A stretch of DNA of 64,000 nt from the NCBI RefSeq assembly GCF_001894825.1, contig NZ_BCWY01000032.1:1-64000 (forward strand), read 5' to 3'. Source of the stretch: Rhodococcus jostii NBRC 16295 (GTDB taxonomy: Bacteria; Actinomycetota; Actinomycetes; Mycobacteriales; Mycobacteriaceae). The notes under the pieces were generated by a model. It worked only from the letters and a program-made list of their open reading frames with translations. It was not told the DNA's origin and did not search any database. Position 1 is the first letter of the stretch; the number at the start of each line of letters is the position of its first letter. Made by a program: the position numbers and the translations under genes. Below, one piece after another: positions 1-8,525 of this stretch.

Positions 1-156
1 CTTCCCGGACCGCAACTTGATAACGCTGCGGTAACGTCCCCACGGTTCGCCTATGGCGACTCGTTCGCCTGCGTAACGTGGCCCGGGCAGATCCGGTGGG
101 ATCGTGCCGTGCGGTGCGCACCCTCCCGGATCGCCCGAGGTGACGAAGGGGAATCT

Positions 157-1056
157 GTGGTGACGAGCACGATGTCGAAACAACGTCCGACGGTCAGAGC
201 CGCTGTTGCCCTCGCCGGCCTGGTGGTGGCGGCCGGTTCCCTGTCAGGGTGCACGAAGACCGACACGGCCAGTGGCGGATCACTCCTCCAACAACTGCAG
301 GACAGCGGAACGGTGACCGTCGGCTTCGCCGGCGAAGCGCCGTACAGCTTCGAGCAGGACGGACAGTTGACCGGCGCAACCGTCGCGCTGCACCGGGAGA
401 TCTTCAAGAACCTGGGCATCGACAACGTCGAAGGGGTGAGTACCGACTTCGGCGCACTCATCCCCGGGCTGCAGGCCCGGCGCTTCGACGTCGTCAGCGC
501 CGGTATGTCGATCCTGCCGCAGCGATGCGAACAGGCCGCGTTCAGTGAGCCGGAATTCAACTACACGACGGCGCTGATGGTCCCCAAGGGCAATCCCGCG
601 AAGCTCACGGACATGCAGTCGGTGCAGCAGAGCGGTGTACGTATGGCCGCGATGACCGGGGCGATCGAATCGGACTACGCGCAGCAACTGGGGATCGACG
701 CGATGCAGGTGGCGTCGCCGCAGGACGGGATGGACGCCGTCGCCAACGGGCGAGCGGATGTCTTCGCGCTGACCGGAATCTCCCTGAACTGGCTGGCACA
801 GAACAACCCGCAGGTTCCAGTGGAGGTGACCAACTCGTTCGTCGCCGTGATCGACGGGGTTCCCCAGGTCGGTGCCGGCGGCACGGTCTTCCGCAAGGAG
901 GACACGGAGCTGCGGGACGCCTACAACGCCGAGCTTGCCAAGATCACCTCCGACAAGGACAAGTACCTGTCCATCGTCGGACCCTTCGGATTCACCGCGG
1001 AGGAACTGCCCGATCCGAACCTGACGACGGCCAAACTCTGCGGAGGGGCCGGCTGA
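157..1056 (+). CDS. ehuB: ABC transporter substrate-binding lipoprotein (EhuB-like)
   Basis: Predicted solute receptor (299 aa) of a polar amino acid/ectoine-type ABC importer, anchored outside the membrane. A hydrophobic signal segment ends in the lipobox LSGC with lipidated Cys32; the rest has the type-II binding protein pattern (GTVTVGFAGEAPYSFEQDG near residues 55-75). GTG at 157 is chosen because AAGGGG lies 6 nt upstream; GTG 160 is equivalent and ATG 172 is too far from that site. It is followed 22 nt later by two permease genes and an ATPase, a complete importer. Ectoine/hydroxyectoine is the closest family match I recall, but no ectoine synthesis or degradation gene is nearby, so the substrate is inferred only. 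Confidence 0.85.
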   Translation: MVTSTMSKQRPTVRAAVALAGLVVAAGSLSGCTKTDTASGGSLLQQLQDSGTVTVGFAGEAPYSFEQDGQLTGATVALHREIFKNLGIDNVEGVSTDFGALIPGLQARRFDVVSAGMSILPQRCEQAAFSEPEFNYTTALMVPKGNPAKLTDMQSVQQSGVRMAAMTGAIESDYAQQLGIDAMQVASPQDGMDAVANGRADVFALTGISLNWLAQNNPQVPVEVTNSFVAVIDGVPQVGAGGTVFRKEDTELRDAYNAELAKITSDKDKYLSIVGPFGFTAEELPDPNLTTAKLCGGAG

Positions 1057-1078
1057 GCGTCGTAGCGGTCGGCTGCCT

Positions 1079-1810
1079 GTGAAGGAGAACATCGACGCTC
1101 TGCTGGATGCGTGGCCGAGCATCCAGGAGGGCATCGTCGTCACGCTCGAGCTGACGGCGGGCGGTGCACTCCTGGCCTTCTTACTTGCGCTCGCGCTCGG
1201 GCTGGCGGCGCGTGCGCACAACATCGTGATCAGAGGGTCGGCTCGCGCGTTCATCGAATTCTTCCGGGGCACTTCGCTGTTGGTGCAGCTGTTCTGGTTG
1301 TTCTACGTGGTGCCCCTGTTCGGCTACCTCATCGACCCGGTGCTGTGCGGGATCCTCGCGCTCGGACTGAACTACGGGGCCTACGGAGCCGAGGTGGTCC
1401 GCGGCGCGATCAACTCGGTGCCGCAGTCTCAGTGGGAGGCGGCGACGGCACTGGACTTCAGCCACTGGCAGCGGCTGCGCCGGGTGGTCCTCCCGCAGGC
1501 GTGGGCGGAGATGATTCCCCCACTGACGAACCTTCTGATCCAGCTCCTCAAGGGCACGGCCCTCGCGAGCTATATCCTTCTGCAGGACTTGACCTTCGAG
1601 GTCGACCAGCTCCGGCAGACGACCGGGAACACCCTCTTCGCGTTCGGCGTCGGACTCGTCATCTACTTCGTCATCGGATACGTACTGACATTGCTGATGA
1701 ACGCGCTCGAGGTGCGGGCGAAGAATCGTCTCGGCACGGGACCGTCGCTGCGTGAGATCTTCAGCCTCGCCCCCTCCGATCCACGAGGACTGGAGGCCGC
1801 GAAGCAATGA
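1079..1810 (+). CDS. ehuC: ABC transporter permease (EhuC-like)
   Basis: Inner-membrane permease subunit, 243 aa, of the polar amino acid/ectoine uptake family. The HisMQ-type N-terminal region, several hydrophobic helices and the EAA-type cytoplasmic loop (QWEAATALDFSHWQRLRRVV, near residues 120-140) that docks to the ATPase are visible. Start is GTG 1079, without a strong Shine-Dalgarno, so translation may depend on the gene 22 nt upstream. Its ATGA overlaps the next permease gene. It should form a heterodimer with the product of that gene. Confidence 0.83.
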   Translation: MKENIDALLDAWPSIQEGIVVTLELTAGGALLAFLLALALGLAARAHNIVIRGSARAFIEFFRGTSLLVQLFWLFYVVPLFGYLIDPVLCGILALGLNYGAYGAEVVRGAINSVPQSQWEAATALDFSHWQRLRRVVLPQAWAEMIPPLTNLLIQLLKGTALASYILLQDLTFEVDQLRQTTGNTLFAFGVGLVIYFVIGYVLTLLMNALEVRAKNRLGTGPSLREIFSLAPSDPRGLEAAKQ

Positions 1811-2451
1811 GCGTCCACTGGAGCTGGGATCGAGCGTTCGAGGCTCTGCCCGTGCTGCTCGACGGATTCAAGATCACCCTGATCGCAACCGTTCTCGGGT
1901 TTCTGATCTCCGCCGTCCTCGGACTCGTCATCGCGTTGATCCGAAACGCCGCACCGCGATGGGTAAGTGTGCCGGTCCGGGCGGTCAGCGAGTTCATCCG
2001 GCTGACTCCGCTCGTCGTGCAATTGCTGTTCGTGTACTACACGTTCACCGGACTCTCGCCGCTGCAGATCGGAGTGGCGGTGCTCGGGATCCACTACTCG
2101 ACCTACATGGCGGAGGTATACCGGGCGGGGATCGAAGCAGTCCCTGTCGGGCAGTGGGAGGCGGCTCGGGCGCTGTCCCTGGCACCTGCCCGGACGTGGC
2201 GGGCGATCATCCTGCCGCAGGCCATCCGTCGTGTCGTCCCGGCGCTGGGCAACTACGCGGTGTCGATGTTCAAGGACACCCCGTTCCTGTTCGCCATCAC
2301 GGTGGTGGAGATGGTGACGGCCGCGCAGCAGTTCGGCGCCCGGCATTTCCAATACCTCGAACCACTGACCCTGGCAGGGGTGATCTTCCTGGTGGCCAGC
2401 TACCCGACGTCCCTGCTCATACGGCGATTGGAGAGACGTCTTGCCCGATGA
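1807..2451 (+). CDS. ehuD: ABC transporter permease (EhuD-like)
   Basis: Second permease subunit, 214 aa, of the same importer. It carries the family EAA loop (GQWEAARALSLAPARTWRAI, around residues 118-137) and about five membrane helices. ATG 1807 overlaps the previous stop by 4 nt (ATGA), indicating translational coupling. The ATPase gene starts 11 nt inside its 3' end. Confidence 0.83.
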   Translation: MSVHWSWDRAFEALPVLLDGFKITLIATVLGFLISAVLGLVIALIRNAAPRWVSVPVRAVSEFIRLTPLVVQLLFVYYTFTGLSPLQIGVAVLGIHYSTYMAEVYRAGIEAVPVGQWEAARALSLAPARTWRAIILPQAIRRVVPALGNYAVSMFKDTPFLFAITVVEMVTAAQQFGARHFQYLEPLTLAGVIFLVASYPTSLLIRRLERRLAR

Positions 2452-3232
2452 TGCGAGCGCAGCAACCCCGATGATCCGATTCGACGACGTCGTGAAGCAG
2501 TTCGGCGACCACGTCGTGCTCGACCACCTGGACTTCCAGGTCGCACGCGGCGACCGCGTGACCCTGATCGGTCCGAGCGGATCGGGCAAGACGACCATCC
2601 TGCGATTGGTCATGACCCTCGAGAAGGTGAACGACGGCGTCATCTGGGTCGACGGGGAGCGCCTGACGCACGAGGAGAAGGGAAGCAAACTCGTTCCGGC
2701 GTCGGAGAAGTACACACGCCGGATACGTCGCCGGATCGGAATGGTGTTCCAGCAGTTCAACCTGTTTCCCAACATGAACGTGATCGAGAACATCACCGAG
2801 GCGCCCATCCACGTTCTCGGGCTCGACAAGGCGGCTGCCGTGAAGCGGGCACGCGAGTTGCTCGAGATGGTCGGGCTCTCGGAAAAGGAGACTGCTCATC
2901 CGACGCAACTGTCCGGTGGCCAGCAGCAGCGGGTCGCGATCGCGAGGGCCTTGGCGATGGATCCCGACATCCTGCTGCTCGACGAGGTCACGTCGGCGCT
3001 GGATCCGGAACTGGTGGCGGACGTCCTCGATGTGCTGAGGAACGTCGCGCGCACCACGGACATCACGATGCTGATCGTCACGCACGAGATGCAGTTCGCG
3101 CGGGACGTGTCGAACCGGGTGATGATGTTCGACGCCGGCCGGATCGTGGAAGAGGGAGCCCCGGCCGCGATCTTCACCGCACCGCAGCACGAGCGAACCA
3201 AGACCTTCCTGAAGGCAGTGCTGGCCGACTGA
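2441..3232 (+). CDS. ehuA: ABC transporter ATP-binding protein (EhuA-like)
   Basis: Cytoplasmic ATPase of the importer, 263 aa. Walker A GPSGSGKT is at residues 44-51, the Q-loop QQFN follows, the signature LSGGQQQR is at 157-164, and Walker B LLLDE with the H-loop THEM complete the nucleotide-binding domain. TTG 2441 is preferred because GGAGAG ends 5 nt before it; ATG 2471 is an in-frame alternative. It overlaps ehuD by 11 nt and is the last gene of the operon, ending 8 nt from the convergent SBF transporter gene. Confidence 0.85.
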   Translation: MPDDASAATPMIRFDDVVKQFGDHVVLDHLDFQVARGDRVTLIGPSGSGKTTILRLVMTLEKVNDGVIWVDGERLTHEEKGSKLVPASEKYTRRIRRRIGMVFQQFNLFPNMNVIENITEAPIHVLGLDKAAAVKRARELLEMVGLSEKETAHPTQLSGGQQQRVAIARALAMDPDILLLDEVTSALDPELVADVLDVLRNVARTTDITMLIVTHEMQFARDVSNRVMMFDAGRIVEEGAPAAIFTAPQHERTKTFLKAVLAD

Positions 3233-3240
3233 TCTCCGGA

Positions 3241-4248
3241 CTACGGGGCACTGGTGGCGAGTTCCGATTCGTCGGCGGCTGCGGCACGCCGCGCCAGCCT
3301 GCCCGCCATCCATGCGCAGACCAGCAACTGCAACTGATGAAACAGCATGAGCGGCAGCACGATCAGGCCGATCGGCTGACTGGCGAACAGGACGGTGGCC
3401 ATCGGTAGACCGGTGGCGAGGCTCTTCTTCGATCCGCAGAACGTGATCGTGATCTGGTCGGCCCGGTCGAAACCGAGACGCTTCGATCCGAACCAGGTGA
3501 GGGACAGGACGATCGCGAGCAGCGCCGCGCACACCGCGAGCAGTGCGAGCAACCGTCCGACTGACAGCGTGCCCCAGATGCCCTCGTTCATTCCTTCGCT
3601 GAACGCGACGTAGACGACAAGCAGGATGGACCCGCGGTCGACGAGTTTGAGTGGCGCGCCGTGCTTCTTCACCCAGGGTCCGATCCACCGTCGCACCGAC
3701 TGGCCGGCAATGAACGGGAGCAGGAGCATGACGAGGATGCCGAGAGCAGAGGACGCGTCGAAACCCGCCCCCTCACTAGTCATCAGCAACGCGACGAGCA
3801 GCGGTGTGACGAAGATGCCGAGGATGTTGGAGAACGAGGCGCTGACGATCGCCCCGGGCACGTTGCCGCGGGCGATGGACACGAAGGCGATGGACGACTG
3901 GACAGTCGACGGTAGGAGGCAGACGTAGAGGAGTCCGAGGTACAGCGGTTGGGTCAGGACCGTCGGGACCAGCACGCGCGCAGCGATTCCGAGTAGCGGG
4001 AAAGTCACGAACGTCGCCGCGAGGATGGTGACGTGCAGACGCCAGTGACGCAGGCCGTGCAGCGCCTCCTGCGTGGAGAGTCGGGCGCCATAGAGGAAGA
4101 ACAGAATTCCGACGGCCACCTTCGTGGCCCAGGTGAACGCGGTCAGGGCCGTGCCGTCCGCGGGGACCAGGCTGGCGATCCCGACGGTGATCAGGATGCC
4201 GAGAATGAAGGGATCGAGTTTTCCGAGTAGCGGGATCTTCGTCAGCAT
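3241..4248 (-). CDS. Bile acid:sodium symporter family (YfeH-like) transporter
   Basis: Integral membrane protein of 335 aa with about ten hydrophobic helices and the SBF-like pattern (FLYGARLS near residue 55; LLPSTVQSSIAFVSIARGNV near 112-131). YfeH-type members transport organic anions, probably with sodium; the substrate is unknown. The start ATG at 4248 lacks a Shine-Dalgarno. A TACGGT -10-like hexamer (minus strand of 4255-4260) lies 6 nt upstream, so the mRNA may be leaderless. The gene is divergent from a LysR regulator, the usual arrangement for a regulator and its target. Confidence 0.82.
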   Translation of the reverse strand: MLTKIPLLGKLDPFILGILITVGIASLVPADGTALTAFTWATKVAVGILFFLYGARLSTQEALHGLRHWRLHVTILAATFVTFPLLGIAARVLVPTVLTQPLYLGLLYVCLLPSTVQSSIAFVSIARGNVPGAIVSASFSNILGIFVTPLLVALLMTSEGAGFDASSALGILVMLLLPFIAGQSVRRWIGPWVKKHGAPLKLVDRGSILLVVYVAFSEGMNEGIWGTLSVGRLLALLAVCAALLAIVLSLTWFGSKRLGFDRADQITITFCGSKKSLATGLPMATVLFASQPIGLIVLPLMLFHQLQLLVCAWMAGRLARRAAAADESELATSAP

Positions 4249-4274
4249 GATTCGACCGTAGGCAAGCAGGAGAT

Positions 4275-4313
4275 ATTCCGAAAGACGATAGTCGCGTTTA
4301 CTGTGATTCCGAA
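4275..4313. promoter_or_regulatory. Direct repeats in the LysR/SBF divergent promoter
   Basis: ATTCCGAA occurs at 4275-4282 and again at 4306-4313, 31 bp apart (three helical turns), in the 83-bp gap between the divergent genes. This suits binding of the LysR protein to one DNA face. The repeats are seen; binding is inferred. Confidence 0.35.
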
Positions 4314-4331
4314 CCGTGATAACAATGGGTC

Positions 4332-5192
4332 ATGTTCGATCCGGTGCACCTTCGGAGCTTTCTGGCGGTCGCGCGCACCCGCAGTTTCACCGCTGCGGCC
4401 CGGCGGCTGAATCTGCGGCAATCGACGGTGAGTCAGCATGTGGGGAAACTGGAAAACGCCGCGGGGCGGCGACTGTTTCTGCGCGACACACATTCGGTCG
4501 AGTTGACCGCGGACGGCTCCGTGATGGTGGGTTTCGCGACGTCGATTCTGGAGCGGCTCTCGGACGCCGAGCGCTATTTCACTCAATCCGGTGTGCGGGG
4601 ACGAGTCCGGTTCGGAGCGTCCGAAGATCTGGTTCTGCACGAGCTTCCTCGAATCCTGGGCGAGTTTCGACGCAGCCATCCGCTCGTCGACCTCGAACTC
4701 ACGGTCGCGTTGAGTGAGGTGTTGTTCCGGCAACTGCACGAAGGCCAGCTGGATCTGGTTTTCGGGAAGCGCCGCCGCGGGGACCGGCACGGCGAACTGG
4801 TGTGGACCGATCGGCTGGCGTTCTTCGCCGCACCCGACTTCGTTCCGGACGCAGAGGGGCCGGTGCCGTTGGTGACGTATCCGCCGCCGTCGATCACGAG
4901 GGAAGCGGCGCTCGACGTCCTGGAGAAGTCCGGCAGGGGTGCGCGCATCGCCTGCGTGACCGACAGCCTGAACGGGTTGCGGGCCGCGTGCCTCGCGGGC
5001 CTCGGCGTCGTGTTCCACGCGGAGACGCTTCCGCCCGCGGGGTTGGCCCCGGTGCGGATGCGCTCGCGCGACGAGTGGGGGTCCGCGGTCGCCGTCGAAT
5101 TCGTGCTGGAGGCCCGCCGGAGTGTGCTCACCGAGCCCGAGCAGGCGCTGCGCGGCGCCATCCTCGAGAATGCGGATCGGTTGCGCGCGTGA
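4332..5192 (+). CDS. LysR family transcriptional regulator
   Basis: DNA-binding regulator of 286 aa with the LysR N-terminal winged helix-turn-helix (FLAVARTRSFTAAARRL, residues 10-26, then STVSQHVGKLE) and a C-terminal periplasmic-binding-like effector domain starting near residue 90. It is divergent from the SBF transporter gene and probably controls it. A terminator-like hairpin follows its stop directly. The effector cannot be read from sequence. Confidence 0.88.
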   Translation: MFDPVHLRSFLAVARTRSFTAAARRLNLRQSTVSQHVGKLENAAGRRLFLRDTHSVELTADGSVMVGFATSILERLSDAERYFTQSGVRGRVRFGASEDLVLHELPRILGEFRRSHPLVDLELTVALSEVLFRQLHEGQLDLVFGKRRRGDRHGELVWTDRLAFFAAPDFVPDAEGPVPLVTYPPPSITREAALDVLEKSGRGARIACVTDSLNGLRAACLAGLGVVFHAETLPPAGLAPVRMRSRDEWGSAVAVEFVLEARRSVLTEPEQALRGAILENADRLRA

Positions 5193-5220
5193 CCTCGGCG
5201 GGGAATCCGCCCCACCGAGG
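5193..5220. terminator. Hairpin between convergent genes
   Basis: CCTCGG (5193-5198) pairs with CCGAGG (5215-5220), extended inside by GGGG/CCCC around AATC. It starts at the base after the LysR stop and ends 12 nt before the stop of the convergent transporter gene, so it may act both ways. No U-tract follows. Confidence 0.5.
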
Positions 5221-5231
5221 CCGTCGCGAGG

Positions 5232-6827
5232 TCAGAAGATGAGCACGGACAGCGCGGTGGACAGGACCAGGCCCGACACGACGGGCACGAAACATTTCCG
5301 GGCCAGTTCGAGGACGGGCACACGGGCGAATCCGGCCACCGCGATCAACGACGACCAGGCGACGAGCGTTCCGCCGCCGGACCAGATGTTCCCCATCTGA
5401 CCGATCGCGGCGAGGGTGGCGGGGTCCATGCCCACCGCGGGCCCGAGCGCGCCGGCGAGTGAACCGGTGAGCGGCAGTCCGGTGAATCCGGAGCCTTCGA
5501 GGCCGGCGATCATGCCGATGGCGAGAATGCCGAACGACGTGACGAACGCGTTCTGCGGCAGGTGGGATTGTGCGGCGTTCACCAGGTCGAAGAGCAACGT
5601 CGGACCGGCCGCGTCCGCGGGGAGACCGAGAATGGCGGCGGAGAAATCACCGTTGCCGATGAAGAAGAAGCCGGCGATCGGGATCACGATGCCCATCGCC
5701 TTGAATGCGAAGACCAGGCCGTCGATGAGGTGCTCGGACGTTGTTTCGAGGAAGCCCTTCTTGTCGTTGGTCGCGGCAGCGGCGAACAGGATCAGTGCTG
5801 CGATGCCGCCCACCATCGCCGCCGCGTCGCCGCCCTTGAGGTCGGGCACGAGATCGGTGAACTTGCCGACCATGAGGTAGACGATGAATGCGAGATACGC
5901 GGTGGGCACGAGCACTGCAAAAGTCTTTGCCGCACGGATGCTCTTGAACGTGTCGTCGATGACCTGCCGCGCGGACGCCGTGACCGGTTCCGCCAGAACC
6001 GTCGACGTAGTGGTGGACGTCGTCGCGACCGCGCCGGTGGTGACGGCCGCCTCGGCCTCGGCCGGTCGCCGGTCGCTCGCACCGCCGCCGGTGGGCATCG
6101 AGTCGCCCTCGGGTGCGCTGCCACCGGGCTTGCCGAAGTCGCTCTCCGCGCGGGCCTCCCAATCGGTGAGCAGTTCCGGTGCCGGGCGGCGCATGTGCCT
6201 GCGTTGCGTGAAGTACGCGATGAGGAGCGCGGTGAGACCGACGATCAGGGACATCACCAGGGCGCGGTCCGCGACGACGTCCGGGTCGACACCCGCCGAC
6301 TTCGCCGACAGGCCCGGTGCCACCTTGATGATGTAGTCCGAGGACAGCGCCATTCCCTGCCCGCAGATGGCGATCGCCATGCCGACGGCCATCGGGGGAA
6401 GCCCGGCGCGAATGGCGACGGGAATCAGGACCGCCCCGATCAGGGGAACGGCGGGGGTGGGCCAGAAGAACAGCGAGATCGTGTAGGTGACGACGGCCAG
6501 CACGATGAAGCTGCTCGTGCCGCCGCGCATCACGCGCCGGAACGGGGCGACCATCAACCGGTCCGCCCCCATCTGCCGCAGTGCGCCGAGCATCGCCGTC
6601 ACCAACGAGATGATGAGGAAGATGTTGAACAGCTCGCGAGCAGCGACGAGGCTCGCGTTGAAGATCGACGCGAGACCGGTGACGAGGCTGTCGGAGAACA
6701 CGAACGCGGTCAGGAAGGTGCCGATGACCGCGGGGACGACGATGTTCTTCCGCATGAGCATCGTCCCGAGGATGACAATGATGCCCCCGAGATACACCCA
6801 GTGTGCGGCGGTGAGACTTACATCCAC
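5232..6827 (-). CDS. Large ion-transporter-like membrane permease
   Basis: Polytopic membrane protein of 531 aa with roughly 11-13 hydrophobic helices, interrupted near residues 215-280 by a hydrophilic, Ala/Thr-rich cytoplasmic loop. The paired halves with Gly/Pro-rich re-entrant segments (SLFFWPTPAVPLIGAVLIPV near 150; PQNAFVTSFGILAIGMIAG near 420) resemble the ion-transporter superfamily of carboxylate and gluconate permeases. I cannot name the substrate. A perfect FadR-type palindrome lies 26 bp upstream of its start, so control by a GntR-family repressor is likely. Confidence 0.7.
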   Translation of the reverse strand: MDVSLTAAHWVYLGGIIVILGTMLMRKNIVVPAVIGTFLTAFVFSDSLVTGLASIFNASLVAARELFNIFLIISLVTAMLGALRQMGADRLMVAPFRRVMRGGTSSFIVLAVVTYTISLFFWPTPAVPLIGAVLIPVAIRAGLPPMAVGMAIAICGQGMALSSDYIIKVAPGLSAKSAGVDPDVVADRALVMSLIVGLTALLIAYFTQRRHMRRPAPELLTDWEARAESDFGKPGGSAPEGDSMPTGGGASDRRPAEAEAAVTTGAVATTSTTTSTVLAEPVTASARQVIDDTFKSIRAAKTFAVLVPTAYLAFIVYLMVGKFTDLVPDLKGGDAAAMVGGIAALILFAAAATNDKKGFLETTSEHLIDGLVFAFKAMGIVIPIAGFFFIGNGDFSAAILGLPADAAGPTLLFDLVNAAQSHLPQNAFVTSFGILAIGMIAGLEGSGFTGLPLTGSLAGALGPAVGMDPATLAAIGQMGNIWSGGGTLVAWSSLIAVAGFARVPVLELARKCFVPVVSGLVLSTALSVLIF

Positions 6828-6852
6828 GGTGCGCCCCTTCGAAATAGGTACA

Positions 6853-6869
6853 GACTAGTGGCACTAGTC
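6853..6869. promoter_or_regulatory. FadR/GntR-type operator (perfect palindrome)
   Basis: GACTAGT-GGC-ACTAGTC is a perfect inverted repeat 26 bp upstream of the permease start. Its core TAGTGGCACTA (6856-6866) fits the FadR-subfamily consensus T-N-G-T-N3-A-C-N-A. No GntR gene is adjacent; the nearest is at 17289. Confidence 0.5.
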
Positions 6870-7041
6870 ACAGTGCAGTGATAGTGCGCGGGGCGTTTTC
6901 CAGGGTCAACGTCCAGAGTGCACATCGATAACCAGCGTATTTGTGCATTGTGCCCGGCATTTTTCGCCAGGATTGCTTGTTGTCACGCACAAGTAAAGGA
7001 ATGCTCGACGGAAGCCATTTCTCGGAATGTTGCGTTCATAA

Positions 7042-7060
7042 TCAGGTTTGCCTAACCAAA
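7042..7060. promoter_or_regulatory. IdeR/DtxR-like iron box
   Basis: The 19 bp starting at 7042 (TCAGGTTTGCCTAACCAAA) match the actinobacterial IdeR consensus TTAGGTTAGGCTAACCTAA at 15 positions, including the AGGTT and CTAACC half-site cores. It lies 81 bp upstream of the MFS start, a position suited to iron-dependent repression. IdeR binding is inferred. Confidence 0.55.
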
Positions 7061-7140
7061 GTAATTTGGCGGGTGCGGCAGGGGTTCGCGGCGAGAACTG
7101 GCATCGCCGGAACACGAATTCTCGGACGAAAGCGGACTCT

Positions 7141-8523
7141 ATGAACACGGCGGTCGGTCAGGCTCGGATTGCATCCACCGGTGACGAACGCGGACCCGGC
7201 ACGTCGCCCGCACTGGCGGCGCTGCTGGCCGGAACCTTCGTCGGCACCGTCAGCAACAACATCGTCAACGTGCCGTTGAACGCGATCCTCACGGACTTCG
7301 ACGCCGGACTCGGAAGAGGGATCCTCGTCGTCGTCGGATTTCTCCTGACCTTCGCGGCGACGATGCCGCTGGCCGGATGGATCGGTGATCGGTTCGGTCG
7401 CCGGCGTGTCTACTGCGCCGCGTTGCTCGGCACCGCGGTCTGTTCCCTCGGCGCGGCACTCGCACCGTCGCTGCCGGTGCTCGTGCTCTGGCGGTCGCTC
7501 GGCGGAATCGCCGCGGCCGCGTTCGCGCCGGCCGTCATGGGCCTGATCGCGTGGCTGTTCGGGCCTGCGCGACGGGCGCGCGCCGTGGGCGCCTGGGCGG
7601 CGGTGAACGGGATCGGTCAGGCCGTGGGGCCGTCCATGGGCGGAATCGTCAGCGACTGGTGGGGCTGGCGGTGGGCGTTCGTGCCACTGGTCCCGGTGGC
7701 CCTGATCGGGTTTGCGGCGACCCTCCGCTACATTCCGCGGTACCCCGGCAAGAAGATGCGACTCGACGTGATCGGGGCGTCGACCATCACGCTCGGGGCG
7801 GTGCTGCTGATCCTCGGCATCACCACGGTCTCGCAGGACCAGATTCCCGTCTGGGCCAGAATCGCCACCCTCGGGGGCGGGGTCGTCGTCCTGGCCGGGT
7901 TCGTCCTCCATTGCCGGCGGACTTCGAATCCGTTCGTGCCCATCGACCTCGTAATCGAGTCGAGGTTCCTGCGGAGTGCGCTCGCCGCCTTCACCCAGAT
8001 GTTCGCTCTCGGAGCGGTGCTGCTGGCGCTGCCGCTCTACCTGACCGGCTCGGGCAGTTCGACGACGCAGGCCGGGTTGATGCTGTTCGTGCTGCCTGTC
8101 GTCATGACCTGCGTGGCGCCCGTCGTCGGGCGTCTCGTCGACAGGATCGGGGCCCGTGTGGTGATGCGTTCCGGTCTTGCCGTCCTGATAGGTAGTCAAG
8201 TGGCACTGGCGATCACGCTGTCCTACGGCATCCGGAATCCGTTCGCCGTCGGCGCGGTGCTCGTGGTGGCCGGAGTGGGAATCGGGATGGTCCAGACGCC
8301 GGCGGCCGCCGGTTCGACTCGATCGCCGGCGGGGGCGGTGGGAACGGGTCTGGGACTGTTCAACCTGATCCGGTTCGGCGGCTCGGCCGTCGGCGCCGCC
8401 TGGGTGGGCGTGGCGGCGCACCTGGCGGCCGATCCGTACGGACTGCTGTTCGCGGTGGCTGCCGTCGTCGCGCTGGCCGGATTGGCCGGGACATTCGTCG
8501 GTGCGGACCCGGTGGCCGCCTGA
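7141..8523 (+). CDS. MFS transporter (possible iron-regulated exporter)
   Basis: Major facilitator superfamily protein of 460 aa with about 14 predicted helices. MFS motif A (GWIGDRFGRRRV) lies in the first cytoplasmic loop, and TM5 carries a Gly/Pro-rich stretch (NGIGQAVGPSMGG) of antiporter type. These point to drug/metabolite efflux. ATG 7141 is chosen because the open frame upstream runs through the iron box. If IdeR represses the gene, siderophore export is attractive, but no siderophore synthetase gene is in the window. Confidence 0.8.
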   Translation: MNTAVGQARIASTGDERGPGTSPALAALLAGTFVGTVSNNIVNVPLNAILTDFDAGLGRGILVVVGFLLTFAATMPLAGWIGDRFGRRRVYCAALLGTAVCSLGAALAPSLPVLVLWRSLGGIAAAAFAPAVMGLIAWLFGPARRARAVGAWAAVNGIGQAVGPSMGGIVSDWWGWRWAFVPLVPVALIGFAATLRYIPRYPGKKMRLDVIGASTITLGAVLLILGITTVSQDQIPVWARIATLGGGVVVLAGFVLHCRRTSNPFVPIDLVIESRFLRSALAAFTQMFALGAVLLALPLYLTGSGSSTTQAGLMLFVLPVVMTCVAPVVGRLVDRIGARVVMRSGLAVLIGSQVALAITLSYGIRNPFAVGAVLVVAGVGIGMVQTPAAAGSTRSPAGAVGTGLGLFNLIRFGGSAVGAAWVGVAAHLAADPYGLLFAVAAVVALAGLAGTFVGADPVAA

Positions 8524-8525
8524 AG

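Larger units (their letters stand above)
6828..7140. other. Divergent regulatory region (313 bp)
   Basis: This gap separates the permease gene (leftward) from an MFS gene (rightward). It is richer in A+T than its surroundings and holds two distinct operator-like sites, a FadR-type palindrome near the left gene and an IdeR-like iron box near the right gene. I see no convincing small gene in it. Confidence 0.6.

Noticed and set aside
1-156. A gene at the left edge
   Set aside because: Only an antisense frame to ehuB enters this stretch, and it has no family features; the region looks like the ehu promoter, without a clear -10/-35 pair.
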